A stretch of 64,000 nucleotides of DNA from Halostreptopolyspora alba (GTDB lineage: Bacteria > Actinomycetota > Actinomycetes > Streptosporangiales > Streptosporangiaceae). Where the stretch lies: contig RJMB01000020.1 of the NCBI GenBank assembly GCA_003725585.1, forward strand, positions 38,656 through 102,655, read 5' to 3'. Positions 1-8,941 of this stretch are shown here, piece by piece. The translations under genes were made by a program, and so were the position numbers. Below the pieces are notes generated by a model. That model had not been told where the DNA came from, did no database searches, and saw only the letters and a program-made list of their open reading frames with translations. Within the stretch, counting starts at the first letter, position 1. Each line of letters starts with the position of its first letter.

Positions 1-1
1 T

Positions 2-244
2 GTGGTACTCCAGGGGAACCAGATCCGGTTCTCACCGGTGGAGCTGCGCGAGTCGCAGCTGCTCCGGTTGCGGCGTCTCTACCCGAAGGCGGTCTACAAG
101 GAGCCCACGCAGAACCTGTTGGTTCCGGCTCCCAAGGCCGGTGGTCTGGGCGGACGGCAGCTGCGCGATCTCGAGCTGCTGAAGTGGTGTACCGACCTGG
201 TCGAGGCGCTGTTCGCGCCGGCGGGGGCGACCAAAAACGAGTGA
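2..244 (+). CDS. mfd: Transcription-repair coupling factor Mfd, C-terminal fragment
   Basis: This is the last 80 codons of a gene that enters from the left edge; its true start lies outside the window. The residues match the C-terminal TRCF domain of actinobacterial Mfd (a QGNQIRFSPVELRESQ-like stretch, then LRLRRLYPKA and LRDLELLKW). Mfd is a superfamily 2 translocase that displaces RNA polymerase stalled at lesions and recruits UvrA. The visible part carries no helicase motif and belongs to the D7-type regulatory domain. In many actinobacteria mfd sits near pth/rplY/prs/glmU. Here that block starts about 7 kb away on the other strand, with glycosyltransferase and sulfate genes between. Confidence 0.85.
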   Translation: MVLQGNQIRFSPVELRESQLLRLRRLYPKAVYKEPTQNLLVPAPKAGGLGGRQLRDLELLKWCTDLVEALFAPAGATKNE

Positions 245-833
245 CCCCCGTTGGCGCGCTCCCGCTCCGGCTCCCGGGTAACTCGCGACAGCGAGGCCGC
301 ACCGGAGTATCCGGGGGCGCGGCGTGTCCCGTGTCTGAGGCAAGTCCGGAAAACGCTTGTCACGCTCTCCCGTTGACAGCACCATAATGACTACCCTTGG
401 TAATAGGGACATCACTGTCAGTGTTAGCCACGGAAAGGATTGTTGCCCGTGGACACCGCCGTCTCCGGACTGACCCACGGCGGCGTGGCCGCCGTTCCGC
501 GCCGCCGGTGGCCCGACACAGCCGCCGTGGCCTACGGACGCCGACAGCCGGACGCTGCGGCTGTCCCCGGAAGGGCCGGTGACCGGAGCCCACGGCGATT
601 CGTGACCGGCGCGCGCTGATGCACAGTCGACGCAGCCGCACCGCCGTCCCGGGCCCGCTGCCGTTGACCGCCTCGCTGTCCGGTCGTGGCGGATTCCCAC
701 ACCCCTGGCGCGCGTGTCCCGACACCGGATCCCGGCCGCCGATGACCGGGTCACCGGCCACCGTGCCCCCGCTGTGCCAACGCGCGGGGGACATCGGCGG
801 TTCGCCGTCCACGGGGGTTGGGGGTGTTCGGCG
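245..833. other. Intergenic region, no confident gene
   Basis: About 590 bases separate mfd from the next gene. A TTGACA hexamer followed by an AT-richer stretch lies near 373-412, but I cannot place a good -10 at 17-18 bp. Downstream, an AAAGGA at about 454 minus 20 precedes a GTG at 449 opening a 56-codon frame ending at 619. Its TGA overlaps an ATG (TGATG) of a 72-codon frame ending at 837. Both are rich in Arg, Pro, Gly and Ala, as random frames in GC-rich DNA are, so I do not call them genes. Confidence 0.4.
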
Positions 834-2117
834 TTGAACAGCGAGACAACCTACCTGACCGACCTCGCGGCAGTGTTGTGGCCGTGCGGTGGTCTTCTGG
901 GGCGGGGCGGCGGTCTCCTGGGGCGCGGCGGCCTCCCGGCACGGGGTGGCGACCCAACTCTCCCCCGCGATCGGACCGTCCCACGCGACGCCCGCCGGTA
1001 CCGGGTGCGCGAGTATCTGCCGGTCCCCTCGGCACACAACCCACGGGTGATCCTCCCCGTCGCCAACCGTTACGTCGCGACGCGCGGGATCACGGCGTTC
1101 TCGCACCGCCACACCCTCCGCGACCGGCTGCGCACGACCGTCCTGACCGCGGCGTTCACCAGCGGCCTGGCCCCGTTCCTGCTACGTGACCGGCTGCACG
1201 TGGGGTCGGGATTCACGATCGAGCACGCGCTGTCCTCCGCACTGGACCGCGAGGTGCTGGTCGCCATCCACCTCGGGCCGCCACGCGCCAGCCGCAAGCC
1301 CGTCCTACTCCTGCTGACCCCCGCCGGCCGTGCCGTCGGCTATGCCAAGGTCGGCATCAACGACCTGACGTCACGCCTGGTCACGGCGGAGACGCGGGCG
1401 CTGCGGCGACTCGCCCACTCTCGCCTGCAGGGCATCACCGCCCCCCGGTTGCTGCACGTCGGCGAATGGAACGGCTGCCCGCTCCTGGTCCAGGAGGCAC
1501 TTCCGGTCGGCCACAACACCGACCGCCCAAACCGCCGCCAGCTGCTGCGCTACGTGCTGCGAATCGCCCACCTGGCCCCCGTCAGCGAGCACCCGCTCTC
1601 ACGCAGCCCCTACCTCGAGACGCTGACCTCACGGATCGACGCGCTCTCCGCGCGCCCGGAGGCTCCGGCGCTACGCTCCGCGCTCGCACAGCTACCCGAC
1701 GTTCGGGTTCCGTTCGGCGCCTGGCACGGCGACTTCACACGGTGGAACATCGCGGCGACCGCGCGCCGCGCCTTCGTGTGGGACTGGGAGCGCCTGACCT
1801 TCGGTGTTCCGGTCGGCTTCGACGCGCTCCACTACGAGCTGAACGAGTGTGTACAAGCCGGGGTCCGCCCCGGAGTACAGCAGTGGCTGGACAGAGGGAT
1901 CCGACTGCTCCGCGACCCGCTCATGGCCAACGCGGGGATACCCAACAGCGCGGTATCGACGGTGATGGCGCTGTACCTGATCGACCTGGCGACACGGTAT
2001 CTGCACGATCGGCAGGCCGAGGGGGGCGGGCGCCTGCCCGCGGTCGACGACTGGCTGCTCCCGGCACTCAACGGGCTGGGCGAACGAGCGGCGCGCGAAG
2101 CCCCACGGGCGGGCTGA
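834..2117 (+). CDS. Aminoglycoside phosphotransferase-like (APH fold) protein
   Basis: The C-terminal half has the APH/choline-kinase signature: a catalytic loop AWHGDFTRWNIA and a metal-binding VWDWERL, followed by helical residues. The N-terminal half includes KPVLLLLTPAGRAVGYAKV, where the lysine could be the ATP-binding one. The substrate is unknown. The family phosphorylates antibiotics, sugars and choline, and its position next to sugar transferases favours a carbohydrate or lipid-linked substrate (inference). The start is uncertain. TTG at 834 follows a GGGGGT at reasonable spacing and gives 427 aa; GTG 714 and GTG 873 are alternatives. Codons 890-960 are low-complexity (repeated LLGRGG), so the conserved protein probably begins near RRYRVREYL. 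Confidence 0.65.
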   Translation: MNSETTYLTDLAAVLWPCGGLLGRGGGLLGRGGLPARGGDPTLPRDRTVPRDARRYRVREYLPVPSAHNPRVILPVANRYVATRGITAFSHRHTLRDRLRTTVLTAAFTSGLAPFLLRDRLHVGSGFTIEHALSSALDREVLVAIHLGPPRASRKPVLLLLTPAGRAVGYAKVGINDLTSRLVTAETRALRRLAHSRLQGITAPRLLHVGEWNGCPLLVQEALPVGHNTDRPNRRQLLRYVLRIAHLAPVSEHPLSRSPYLETLTSRIDALSARPEAPALRSALAQLPDVRVPFGAWHGDFTRWNIAATARRAFVWDWERLTFGVPVGFDALHYELNECVQAGVRPGVQQWLDRGIRLLRDPLMANAGIPNSAVSTVMALYLIDLATRYLHDRQAEGGGRLPAVDDWLLPALNGLGERAAREAPRAG

Positions 2118-2267
2118 CCCGCGTCGGCGACGGCGGGCGCGTCGACGCGCCCGCCGACACCGCACCATCCCCCGATGGCGCCGTGGTGCGGGCACGGGAA
2201 GGCGCGGCTCACGACCCGCGCGGCACCAAACCAAAGAGAACGCGGTTCGAAATGAGATAATTACCCC

Positions 2268-2729
2268 ATGTGTTCCGCATCGCCGGTCCTACTGGTCGCC
2301 TCCGCGGGAGAGCACCTCGCGCAGCTATGGGCGCTGCGCCCGTGGTGGGAACGGCGCACCCGCGTCTGGGTCAGCTACCCGACAATGGGCGCCACTCCCC
2401 TGCTTCGCGGTGAGGAGGTGCACTGGGTGCGCCCCAGGAGCGGCGTGCGTGGTGCCGCTCTCCTACGCGAACTCTCCCTGGCGACGCGGATGTTCGCGCG
2501 CCGGCGCCCCGCGGTGGTCGTCTCCACCGGGGCCGGCGTGGCGCTGCCGTTCTTCGTCGTGGCGTGGCTCGCGGGGGTGCCCACCGTCTACATCGAGCGC
2601 TACGACCGTCTCGGCGCCCCGACGCTGACCGCCCGACTGTGCCGTCCCTTCACCCGGCTGTACCTCACCCAGTGGGAGGAACAGCGGGAGTTCCTGCCGG
2701 CCGCGATCACCGTGGGGCCACTCCTTTGA
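2268..2729 (+). CDS. Alg14/PssD-like UDP-GlcNAc transferase membrane-anchor subunit
   Basis: A 153-aa protein with the Alg14 pattern: N-terminal LLVASAGEHLAQLWAL (the usual SGGH motif is here SAGEH), central VVVSTGAGVALPFFVVAWLAG and VPTVYIERYDRL. In eukaryotes Alg14 anchors Alg13 to the membrane, and the pair adds a GlcNAc to a polyprenyl-diphosphate sugar. Bacterial PssD/PssE pairs do similar work in exopolysaccharide synthesis. The next gene opens with an Alg13-like domain and its start overlaps this stop, so the two are almost certainly translationally coupled partners. The sugar and acceptor cannot be read from the sequence. Confidence 0.8.
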   Translation: MCSASPVLLVASAGEHLAQLWALRPWWERRTRVWVSYPTMGATPLLRGEEVHWVRPRSGVRGAALLRELSLATRMFARRRPAVVVSTGAGVALPFFVVAWLAGVPTVYIERYDRLGAPTLTARLCRPFTRLYLTQWEEQREFLPAAITVGPLL

Positions 2730-4204
2730 CCGCGGACGCGAACCACGAGAGAGGGTGCGGCGACCGCCCCCTCGTCCTCGTCGTGCTCGGCACCGGTCAC
2801 CACCCCTTCGACCGGCTGGTCAGCTGGATGGACGCCTACGCCGCGGAACGCCCCGGGGCACGGGTGGTCGTGCAACACGGCCACAGCCCGGCACCGGCCA
2901 AGACCCACGGTAGGGACGTCCTCGACCGTGACGAGCTGCGCACCCTGCTGCGCCGGGCGGCGGTGGTGGTCACCCACGGCGGTACGGCGACCATCGCCGA
3001 GGCGCGCCGGGAAGGACACCTGCCCATCGTGGTGGCGCGCGACCCCGAGCTCGGCGAGCACGTCGACGACCACCAGATCGGGCTCGTGGCGCGCCTGGAC
3101 GCCTCGGGGCTGACCCGTTCGTGTTCCAGCCTGCAGCAGCTGGTGACCACACTCGACAAGGCGCTCGCCCAACCCGGGGAATTCCGCCTGGGATCCGGGG
3201 AGAGCACCACGGCGACGGCCCGACACGCCGGGTGGCTGATCGACCTGCTCGTGGCCGACCGGGGCGACGACCGCCCGCTCCCGCACCCCCGTACACCGTC
3301 AGCGGGCCTCACCTGGCCCGACGTGACCGTCATCGTCGCCGTGCGCGACCGCCCCGAACTGGTCCGTACCACAGTACGCCGCGTCACCGCGCAGGACTAC
3401 CCGGGCACGGTGGTCACTCTCGTCGTCCACGACGGGGACGAGCCCGACCACTCACTCGCCACCTCCAACCGGACCCGCCCCGTCCGGGGGTTGAGAGCGC
3501 CCCGGGGACACGCCGACGCCCGCGTCACCGGAGCGCTCGCCGCGCGCACCGAGCTGGTGGCCTTCTGCGACGCCGGAGACACCTGGCTCCCGCACAAGCT
3601 CCGCACGCAGGTCGAGGTGTTGCGCGCCGAACCGGAGACCGAGGCGGTCTGCTGCGGGGTCAGGGCCGCCGGCGAGTCGGACGCCGCCGTCCTCGCCCGA
3701 ACCAGCCTCACCTTCGCCGACCTGCTCAGTCTCAGCCCGGCGGCATCGGCCCCGCACCCCTCGACGCTCCTCGTCCGCCGCTACGCCCTGGTGTACGGCT
3801 GCGGCGCGCTGCACGAGCGCGCCCCGAGCGGCCACAGCTCACACGACGACCTGCTGCTGCGGCTGGCCCGGCGCGCCCCCGTGCGCAACATCCCCGAGGC
3901 GAACGTGCGCGTGCCGGCCCGCCCGCGGACGAGCGGCCGCGCCCAGTGGCGGGCGAACGCGACCGCGCTGCGCCGGCTGCTCGCGCGCCACCCGGAGTTC
4001 CGGCTGGTGCCGCGCGGGCTGGCGCGGCTGTGCGGACGGATCGCTGTCGCCGAGGCCGCCGTCGGGCGCCGCGGCGCGGCCCTGGAGTGGACAATCGCGG
4101 CCCTGTGTGCCCGTCCCAGAGAGCCACACGCCTACCTCGCGCTGGCTCTCACCTGCGGGCTGCCCGCGCGGGTGGCGGCACGCGCGCTGCGCGGGCGGGT
4201 GTGA
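2726..4204 (+). CDS. Alg13/PssE-like domain fused to a GT2 glycosyltransferase
   Basis: Two enzymes appear fused. Residues about 15-170 are Alg13-like (LVLVVLGTGHHPFDRL, then VVVTHGGTATIAEA, then GEHVDDHQIGLVARL, the donor-binding half of an Alg13/14 enzyme). From about residue 200 a family-2 transferase begins (VTVIVAVRDRPELVRTTV, then AARTELVAFCDAGDTWLPHKL with an acidic D-A-G-D motif). The frame stays open upstream to 2564, but that part overlaps alg14 and does not look conserved. I choose TTG at 2726, which overlaps the upstream TGA as TTGA; this gives 492 aa. Such a fusion could add two sugars in sequence to one lipid carrier (inference). The gene ends 28 bases before convergent cysN. 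Confidence 0.75.
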   Translation: MTADANHERGCGDRPLVLVVLGTGHHPFDRLVSWMDAYAAERPGARVVVQHGHSPAPAKTHGRDVLDRDELRTLLRRAAVVVTHGGTATIAEARREGHLPIVVARDPELGEHVDDHQIGLVARLDASGLTRSCSSLQQLVTTLDKALAQPGEFRLGSGESTTATARHAGWLIDLLVADRGDDRPLPHPRTPSAGLTWPDVTVIVAVRDRPELVRTTVRRVTAQDYPGTVVTLVVHDGDEPDHSLATSNRTRPVRGLRAPRGHADARVTGALAARTELVAFCDAGDTWLPHKLRTQVEVLRAEPETEAVCCGVRAAGESDAAVLARTSLTFADLLSLSPAASAPHPSTLLVRRYALVYGCGALHERAPSGHSSHDDLLLRLARRAPVRNIPEANVRVPARPRTSGRAQWRANATALRRLLARHPEFRLVPRGLARLCGRIAVAEAAVGRRGAALEWTIAALCARPREPHAYLALALTCGLPARVAARALRGRV

Positions 4205-4232
4205 CCTCGCGGGGTGGGTCCGCGAGGAGCGC

Positions 4233-5501
4233 TCACTCGGCGCTGACGATCATCCCCGCGCCGACCGTCTGGTTGGTCCCCTCGTCGATCAGGATGAACC
4301 CACCGGTCAGTCGGTTCTCACGGTACTCGTCGGCGAACAGCGGCTGGGCCACCCGGAAGGTTACCCGGCCGATCTCGTTCAGCTCCAGCTGACCGGCCTC
4401 CTCGTCGCGGTGCAGCGAGTTCACGTCCAGCCGGTAGAGGAGATCGCGCACCACCACCTTCGCGGTACGCGTGGTGTGCTTGACCAGCAGCTTCGTGCGT
4501 GGTGTCAGCCCCCACCCCTCAGCCATCCAGCAGACCATGGCGTCGATGTCGCGCGCGACGGCCGGCTGGTTGTTCGGCCGGCAGATGAGGTCGCCACGGG
4601 AGATGTCGATGTCGTCCTCGAGCAGCAGGGTGACCGACATCGGCGGGAACGCCTCGGGCACGTCCCCGTCCGCGGTGACGATCTTGGAGATCCGGCTGGT
4701 CAGCCCGGACGGCAGGTGCATGACGTCGTCGCCGGGCTTGAGGACACCACCGGCGACCTGGCCGGCGTAGCCCCGGTAGTCGTGCAGCTCGGGGTCGGCC
4801 GACTTCTGCGGCCGGATCACGTACTGCACCGGGAAACGCACGTCGACCAGGTTGCGGTCGGAGGCGATGTGCACGTTCTCCAGGTAGTGCAGCAGCGACG
4901 GCCCCTCGTACCAGGACATATTCACCGACTTGTCCACGACGTTGTCGCCGTGCAACGCCGAGATCGGGATGAAGGTCAGATCACCCACGTCGAGCTTGGA
5001 GGCGAAGTCGGTGAACTCCTCCTTGATCTCCTCGAACCGCTCCTGTGAGTAGTCCACCAGGTCCATCTTGTTGATGGCCAGCACCAGGTGCCGCACCTGC
5101 AGCAGGGTGGTGAGGAACGCGTGTCGACGGCTCTGCTCCTGCAGCCCCTTGCGCGCGTCGACCAGGATGATCCCGAGGTCGGAGGTGGAGGCGCCGGTCA
5201 CCATGTTGCGCGTGTACTGCACGTGCCCGGGGGTGTCGGCGATGATGAACGTCCGACGCGGCGTGGCGAAGTAACGATAGGCCACGTCGATGGTGATGCC
5301 CTGCTCGCGCTCGGCACGCAGGCCGTCGGTGAGCAGCGCGAGGTTCGTCTGTTCCTCACCGCGATCCTGGCTGGTGCGCTCGACGGCGTCGAGCTGGTCC
5401 TCGAGGATGGACTTGGAGTCGTAGAGCAGCCGGCCGATCAGGGTGCTCTTTCCGTCGTCGACGGAGCCGGCCGTGGCGAGCCGCAGTATGTCTGATCTCA
5501 T
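4233..5501 (-). CDS. cysN: Sulfate adenylyltransferase GTPase subunit CysN
   Basis: CysN uses GTP hydrolysis to drive CysD synthesis of adenosine 5'-phosphosulfate from ATP and sulfate. Translation-factor GTPase motifs are clear: GSVDDGKSTL (P-loop, residues about 12-21), DTPGH and INKMD, followed by two beta-barrel domains. The length, 422 aa, fits stand-alone CysN without a fused CysC kinase. The open frame runs to 5618, but the conserved protein begins at ATG 5501 (MRSDILRLATAG). cysD ends 55 bases upstream and cysQ lies before it, so this is the last gene of a cysQ-cysD-cysN operon. No cysC or cysH is seen here. Confidence 0.95.
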   Translation of the reverse strand: MRSDILRLATAGSVDDGKSTLIGRLLYDSKSILEDQLDAVERTSQDRGEEQTNLALLTDGLRAEREQGITIDVAYRYFATPRRTFIIADTPGHVQYTRNMVTGASTSDLGIILVDARKGLQEQSRRHAFLTTLLQVRHLVLAINKMDLVDYSQERFEEIKEEFTDFASKLDVGDLTFIPISALHGDNVVDKSVNMSWYEGPSLLHYLENVHIASDRNLVDVRFPVQYVIRPQKSADPELHDYRGYAGQVAGGVLKPGDDVMHLPSGLTSRISKIVTADGDVPEAFPPMSVTLLLEDDIDISRGDLICRPNNQPAVARDIDAMVCWMAEGWGLTPRTKLLVKHTTRTAKVVVRDLLYRLDVNSLHRDEEAGQLELNEIGRVTFRVAQPLFADEYRENRLTGGFILIDEGTNQTVGAGMIVSAE

Positions 5502-5556
5502 GAGCAGGTGATCCAGTAGGTCTGGGGAACGGGCGGGGTGGTCAGCCGCGCCGGGG

Positions 5557-6489
5557 TCAGAAGTACCCCTCGCGCTTGCGGTCCTCCATGGCCGCTTCAC
5601 TGGAGCGGTCGTCGGCACGGGTCTGGCCGCGCTCGGTGATACGGGTCGCCGCGATCTCGGCGATGATGTCGTCGAGCTCGGTGGCGGTGGAACGGACCGC
5701 GCCCGTACACGTCATGTCGCCCACCGTGCGGTAGCGGACCGTGGCCTCGAAGACCTCCTCGTTCTCCCCCCGCGTGATGTAGGGGTTGTCGGCGAGCAGA
5801 ATCCCGTCCCGCTCGAACACCCGCCGTGGATGGGAGAAGTAGATGCTGGGCAGCTCCAGCCGCTCGCGGGCGATGTATCCCCACACGTCGAGCTCGGTCC
5901 AGTTCGACAGCGGGAACACCCGGATGTGCTCACCGCGCTCGGTCCTGGTGTTGTACACGTTCCACAGCTCGGGTCGCTGGGCCTTGGGGTCCCACTGGCC
6001 GAACTCGTCGCGGAACGAGAAGATGCGCTCCTTGGCGCGGGCCTTCTCCTCGTCGCGCCGGGCCCCGCCGAACGCCGCGTCGAAGCCGTGCTCCTCGACG
6101 GCCTCCAGCAGCGCCGCGGTCTGCAGCCGGTTTCGGCTCGCCCAGCGGCCGGTGGGCTCGGTGACCTTGCCGGCGTCGATCTGTTCCTGCACCGACGCCA
6201 CGATCAACCGGGCGCCCGCCTCGGCCAGCCGACGGTCCCGAAACTCCATGACCTCCGGGAAGTTGTGTCCGGTGTCGACGTGCATCACCGGGAACGGAAT
6301 CGCCCCCGGCCAGAACGCCTTCTCCGCGAGCCGGAGCATGACCAGGGAGTCCTTGCCCCCGGAGAAGAGCAGCACCGGACGCTCGAACTCCGCGGCGACC
6401 TCGCGCATGATGAAGATCGCCTCGGCTTCGAGGAAATCGAGCTGGGAAAGCTGGTACCGCCCCAGCACAGGCTGATCGACCTGACTCAT
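5557..6489 (-). CDS. cysD: Sulfate adenylyltransferase subunit CysD
   Basis: The 310-aa catalytic subunit of ATP sulfurylase. The PP-loop SGGKDSLVMLRLAEKAF is at about residue 44, and HVDTGHNFPEVM and the ARDRDEEKARAKERIFSFRD-like loop follow in the expected order. It works with CysN to adenylate sulfate in the cytoplasm. The ATG at 6489 follows a purine-rich GAGGCGGGG. It is 46 bases downstream of cysQ and 55 bases upstream of the cysN start, consistent with one transcript. Nothing is unusual in length or motifs. Confidence 0.96.
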   Translation of the reverse strand: MSQVDQPVLGRYQLSQLDFLEAEAIFIMREVAAEFERPVLLFSGGKDSLVMLRLAEKAFWPGAIPFPVMHVDTGHNFPEVMEFRDRRLAEAGARLIVASVQEQIDAGKVTEPTGRWASRNRLQTAALLEAVEEHGFDAAFGGARRDEEKARAKERIFSFRDEFGQWDPKAQRPELWNVYNTRTERGEHIRVFPLSNWTELDVWGYIARERLELPSIYFSHPRRVFERDGILLADNPYITRGENEEVFEATVRYRTVGDMTCTGAVRSTATELDDIIAEIAATRITERGQTRADDRSSEAAMEDRKREGYF

Positions 6490-6535
6490 GAACCCCGCCT
6501 CACGCTCGTGACACCCACACCGGCGGGGGCTGCGG

Positions 6536-7327
6536 TCAGCCCGCCGTGTGTGGACCCGTGCTGTCCCGATCCGCTACGTCGCGGATACTCGCCAACAACG
6601 TACTCGACAATTCCGGTCGACATACAAGGATATCCGGAAGGGAGGGATCCTCCCGATTGTAGGTCAGTTCCGACCCGTCGGTCCGGGACGCGTGGAGTCC
6701 GGCCGCCCGCGCGACCGCCACCGGAGCCGCGCTGTCCCATTCGTACTGTCCCCCCGCGTGGACGTAGAGATCGGCTATTCCCAGTAGGACCGCGCAGATC
6801 TTGGCACCCGCAGACCCCATGGGCACCACCTCGGCGCCCAGCTGCGTGGCCATCCGCTGCACGAACTCCGGAGGGCGGGTCCGACTCGAGGTGATGCGCA
6901 ACCGCTGTTCAGCGGGGCGTTCCTCGGGCAGCCACGGCGGATCGACGGTGGAGAGCACGCTGCCCTGGGCCGGCAGCGCGACCGCGCCAGCGGTGAGCTC
7001 ACCGCGTTCCCACAGCGCGACGTGTACCGCCCAGTCCGTGCGACCGGACTCGGAGTACTCCCGGGTCCCGTCGAGCGGGTCGATGATCCACACCCGCTCG
7101 GTGTCGAGCCGCGCCCGGTCGTCGGCGCCCTCCTCGGACAGCACCGCGTCACTGGGACGCAGCCGGCCCAGTGCTGAGAAGAGCAGCTCGTGCGACGTGC
7201 GGTCGCCGAGCGTGCGGAGCACCTCGGGCTCCTCGAAGCCGTGCCTGGCACGCAGGCGCAGCAGCTGCTGCCCCGCCTCGGTCGCGAGGTCACGCGCCAC
7301 TTCATGGTCGTTTCGGATACTGCTCAC
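6536..7327 (-). CDS. cysQ: 3'(2'),5'-bisphosphate nucleotidase CysQ
   Basis: An inositol-monophosphatase-family enzyme that removes the 3' phosphate of PAP and PAPS, recycling the by-product of sulfate assimilation and sulfation. Metal-binding motifs are present: LSEEGAD at about 70, WIIDPLDGTREYSE at about 85 and QYEWDSAAP near residue 205. I choose GTG at 7327 (VSSIRNDHEVA), with a GGAG a few bases upstream; GTG 7351 would add eight residues. It heads the cysQ-cysD-cysN operon. The promoter should lie between here and pth at 7593, on the minus strand. Confidence 0.9.
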   Translation of the reverse strand: MSSIRNDHEVARDLATEAGQQLLRLRARHGFEEPEVLRTLGDRTSHELLFSALGRLRPSDAVLSEEGADDRARLDTERVWIIDPLDGTREYSESGRTDWAVHVALWERGELTAGAVALPAQGSVLSTVDPPWLPEERPAEQRLRITSSRTRPPEFVQRMATQLGAEVVPMGSAGAKICAVLLGIADLYVHAGGQYEWDSAAPVAVARAAGLHASRTDGSELTYNREDPSLPDILVCRPELSSTLLASIRDVADRDSTGPHTAG

Positions 7328-7592
7328 CGGACTCCGTTCGCTCCTGCACACGGGTCGCCAGGACCATGCCCTCGGGTGGACGCACGGTCGGCGGCCAGTT
7401 TTTCACGTAACGCGGACCGCGACGGAGCGGATTCCCACGATCCCCGCCGTTCCCCGTCCACACGCGAGCGAGCCCGGCCAGCGTACGCCGCGATGTGAGA
7501 ACCCCGCACCCCGCGGCCCAACCGAAGGCGCGGACGCCGGCGCCGACCACCGCGACCCTCGCGCCGTGCGCTCGATCCCGCCAACGAGGACA

Positions 7593-8249
7593 CTACTGCG
7601 CGGTGTGGTACACGTGCTGCGCCTTCTCCAGACCGTCGGTGAGGACCGTCTCCGCGGCGTCGGCCGCGCGTTCGAGGTTGAGGTCGAGCTCCTTGCGCTC
7701 GGTGGTCGAGAAGTCCCGCAGGACATGGGTCGCGGCGTCCATACGCCCCGGCGGGCGCCCCACCCCGAACCTCACACGGACGTACTCGGGACTCGACATC
7801 GACGCGTTGACGGAGCGCAGACCGTTGTGACCGCCGGTCCCACCACCACGCTTGAGCCTGACCACACCGAAGTCGATATCGAGGTCGTCGTGGATGACCA
7901 CGACCCGCTCCAGCGGCACCTTGTAGTAGCCACTCAACCCGGCCACCGGGCCACCGGAGCGGTTCATGTACGACCGCGGTTTGGCCAGCACCACCGGAAC
8001 GCCCGCGACTCGGGTCTCGGTGACCTCGGCGTGCGTCTTGTGCGACTTCCACCGCGCCCCCGCCCGCTCGGCGAGCAGGTCCGCGACCATGAAGCCCACG
8101 TTGTGCCGGTTCCCGGCGTAGGCGGGACCGGGGTTGCCCAGGCCGACGACCAGCCAGCGCTCCACGCTCGCGTCTCCCTCGTCGCTCGCCGGGCCGTCCC
8201 CGGACGCGGACGCGCGGCCCTTCCACAGTCGCCGCAGGAGACCGCGCAT
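7593..8249 (-). CDS. pth: Peptidyl-tRNA hydrolase
   Basis: Pth cleaves peptidyl-tRNA released from ribosomes and recycles the tRNA. Family marks are [22 protein letters not shown], with the catalytic His in RHNVG, then [19 protein letters not shown] and [11 protein letters not shown]. At 218 aa it is slightly longer than E. coli Pth because of about 30 extra N-terminal residues (MRGLLRRLW..., rich in Ser, Asp and Glu). If translation began nearer VERWLVVG the length would be typical, so the start is the uncertain part. It lies downstream of rplY in the same direction, a pairing common in actinobacteria. Confidence 0.93.
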   Translation of the reverse strand: MRGLLRRLWKGRASASGDGPASDEGDASVERWLVVGLGNPGPAYAGNRHNVGFMVADLLAERAGARWKSHKTHAEVTETRVAGVPVVLAKPRSYMNRSGGPVAGLSGYYKVPLERVVVIHDDLDIDFGVVRLKRGGGTGGHNGLRSVNASMSSPEYVRVRFGVGRPPGRMDAATHVLRDFSTTERKELDLNLERAADAAETVLTDGLEKAQHVYHTAQ

Positions 8250-8287
8250 CGCTACTGACGAATCCTTCCGTTGGCCGACAGCCAGGG

Positions 8288-8941
8288 CTACTCGTTGGAG
8301 CCGGCGGCCTCGGCCGTCTCCGTCGCGGCAGCTCCTCCGGACTCTCCGGCCCCCTCACCCTCAGCGCCGGGTTCGGTCGTCTCGGCCTCAACCTCGGCTT
8401 CGGTCCGCTCGGCCGAGATCGTCAGAACCAGCGTCTCGGGGGCGCTCACCAACGCGGTGCCGGCGGGCAGCTTCAGGTCGGCGGCGGTGACCTGGGCACC
8501 GACCTCCAGCCCCTCGATGTCGTACTCCACACCCTCGGGGATGTGGGTGGCCTCGGCCTCGACCTCGAGCTGGGTCAGCTCCTGGTTGAGCACACCGCCC
8601 GACTCGATCTCACCGGTGAGGGTGACCGGGATCTCGACGTTGACCTTCTCGCCCTTCTTGACCACGAGCAGGTCAACGTGCTCCAGGAAACCCTTGATGG
8701 GGTCGCGCTGCACGGCCTTGGGCAGGCACAGGTTGTCGGTGCCCTTCAGGCCGTCGACGCGCAGCAGAACGTTCGGCGTCTTCAGGGCCAGCATCAGCTC
8801 GTGACTGTTGAGCGTGATGTGACGAGGGTCGGTGCCGTGGCCGTAGAGGACGGCCGGCACCCTACCCGCGCGGCGGGCGCGCTTGGCGGCACCCTTACCG
8901 AACTCCGTGCGCGACTCGGCGGCGATGCGTACCTCGGACAC
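8288..8941 (-). CDS. rplY: 50S ribosomal protein L25/general stress protein Ctc
   Basis: The long, two-domain L25 (Ctc/TL5 type). The N-terminal 5S rRNA-binding domain has [20 protein letters not shown] and [13 protein letters not shown] beta domain with [18 protein letters not shown] follows, then an acidic, Ala/Glu-rich tail (about 40 residues). The open frame begins at 8983. I choose GTG at 8941 because a GAGGAG lies eight bases upstream and the conserved protein opens with [10 protein letters not shown]; this gives 217 aa. The neighbours prs and pth are on the same strand. Confidence 0.93.
   Translation of the reverse strand: MSEVRIAAESRTEFGKGAAKRARRAGRVPAVLYGHGTDPRHITLNSHELMLALKTPNVLLRVDGLKGTDNLCLPKAVQRDPIKGFLEHVDLLVVKKGEKVNVEIPVTLTGEIESGGVLNQELTQLEVEAEATHIPEGVEYDIEGLEVGAQVTAADLKLPAGTALVSAPETLVLTISAERTEAEVEAETTEPGAEGEGAGESGGAAATETAEAAGSNE

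Noticed and set aside
449..619. A 56-codon plus-strand frame with AAAGGA upstream and TGATG coupling to a second short frame
   Set aside because: Residues look like random GC-rich translation and no family is recognised; kept only as a note in the gap entry.
32..754. A 240-codon minus-strand frame across the mfd end and the following gap
   Set aside because: Composition is Arg/Gly/Pro-rich with no motif, it runs antisense to mfd, and long open frames on both strands are expected at this GC content.
2564..2725. N-terminal extension of the Alg13-GT2 protein
   Set aside because: It overlaps alg14 in another frame and has no conserved character; TTG 2726 fits the start of the Alg13 domain.
4107..5048. 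A 313-codon plus-strand frame opposite cysN
   Set aside because: cysN has complete GTPase motifs on the minus strand; this is its shadow.
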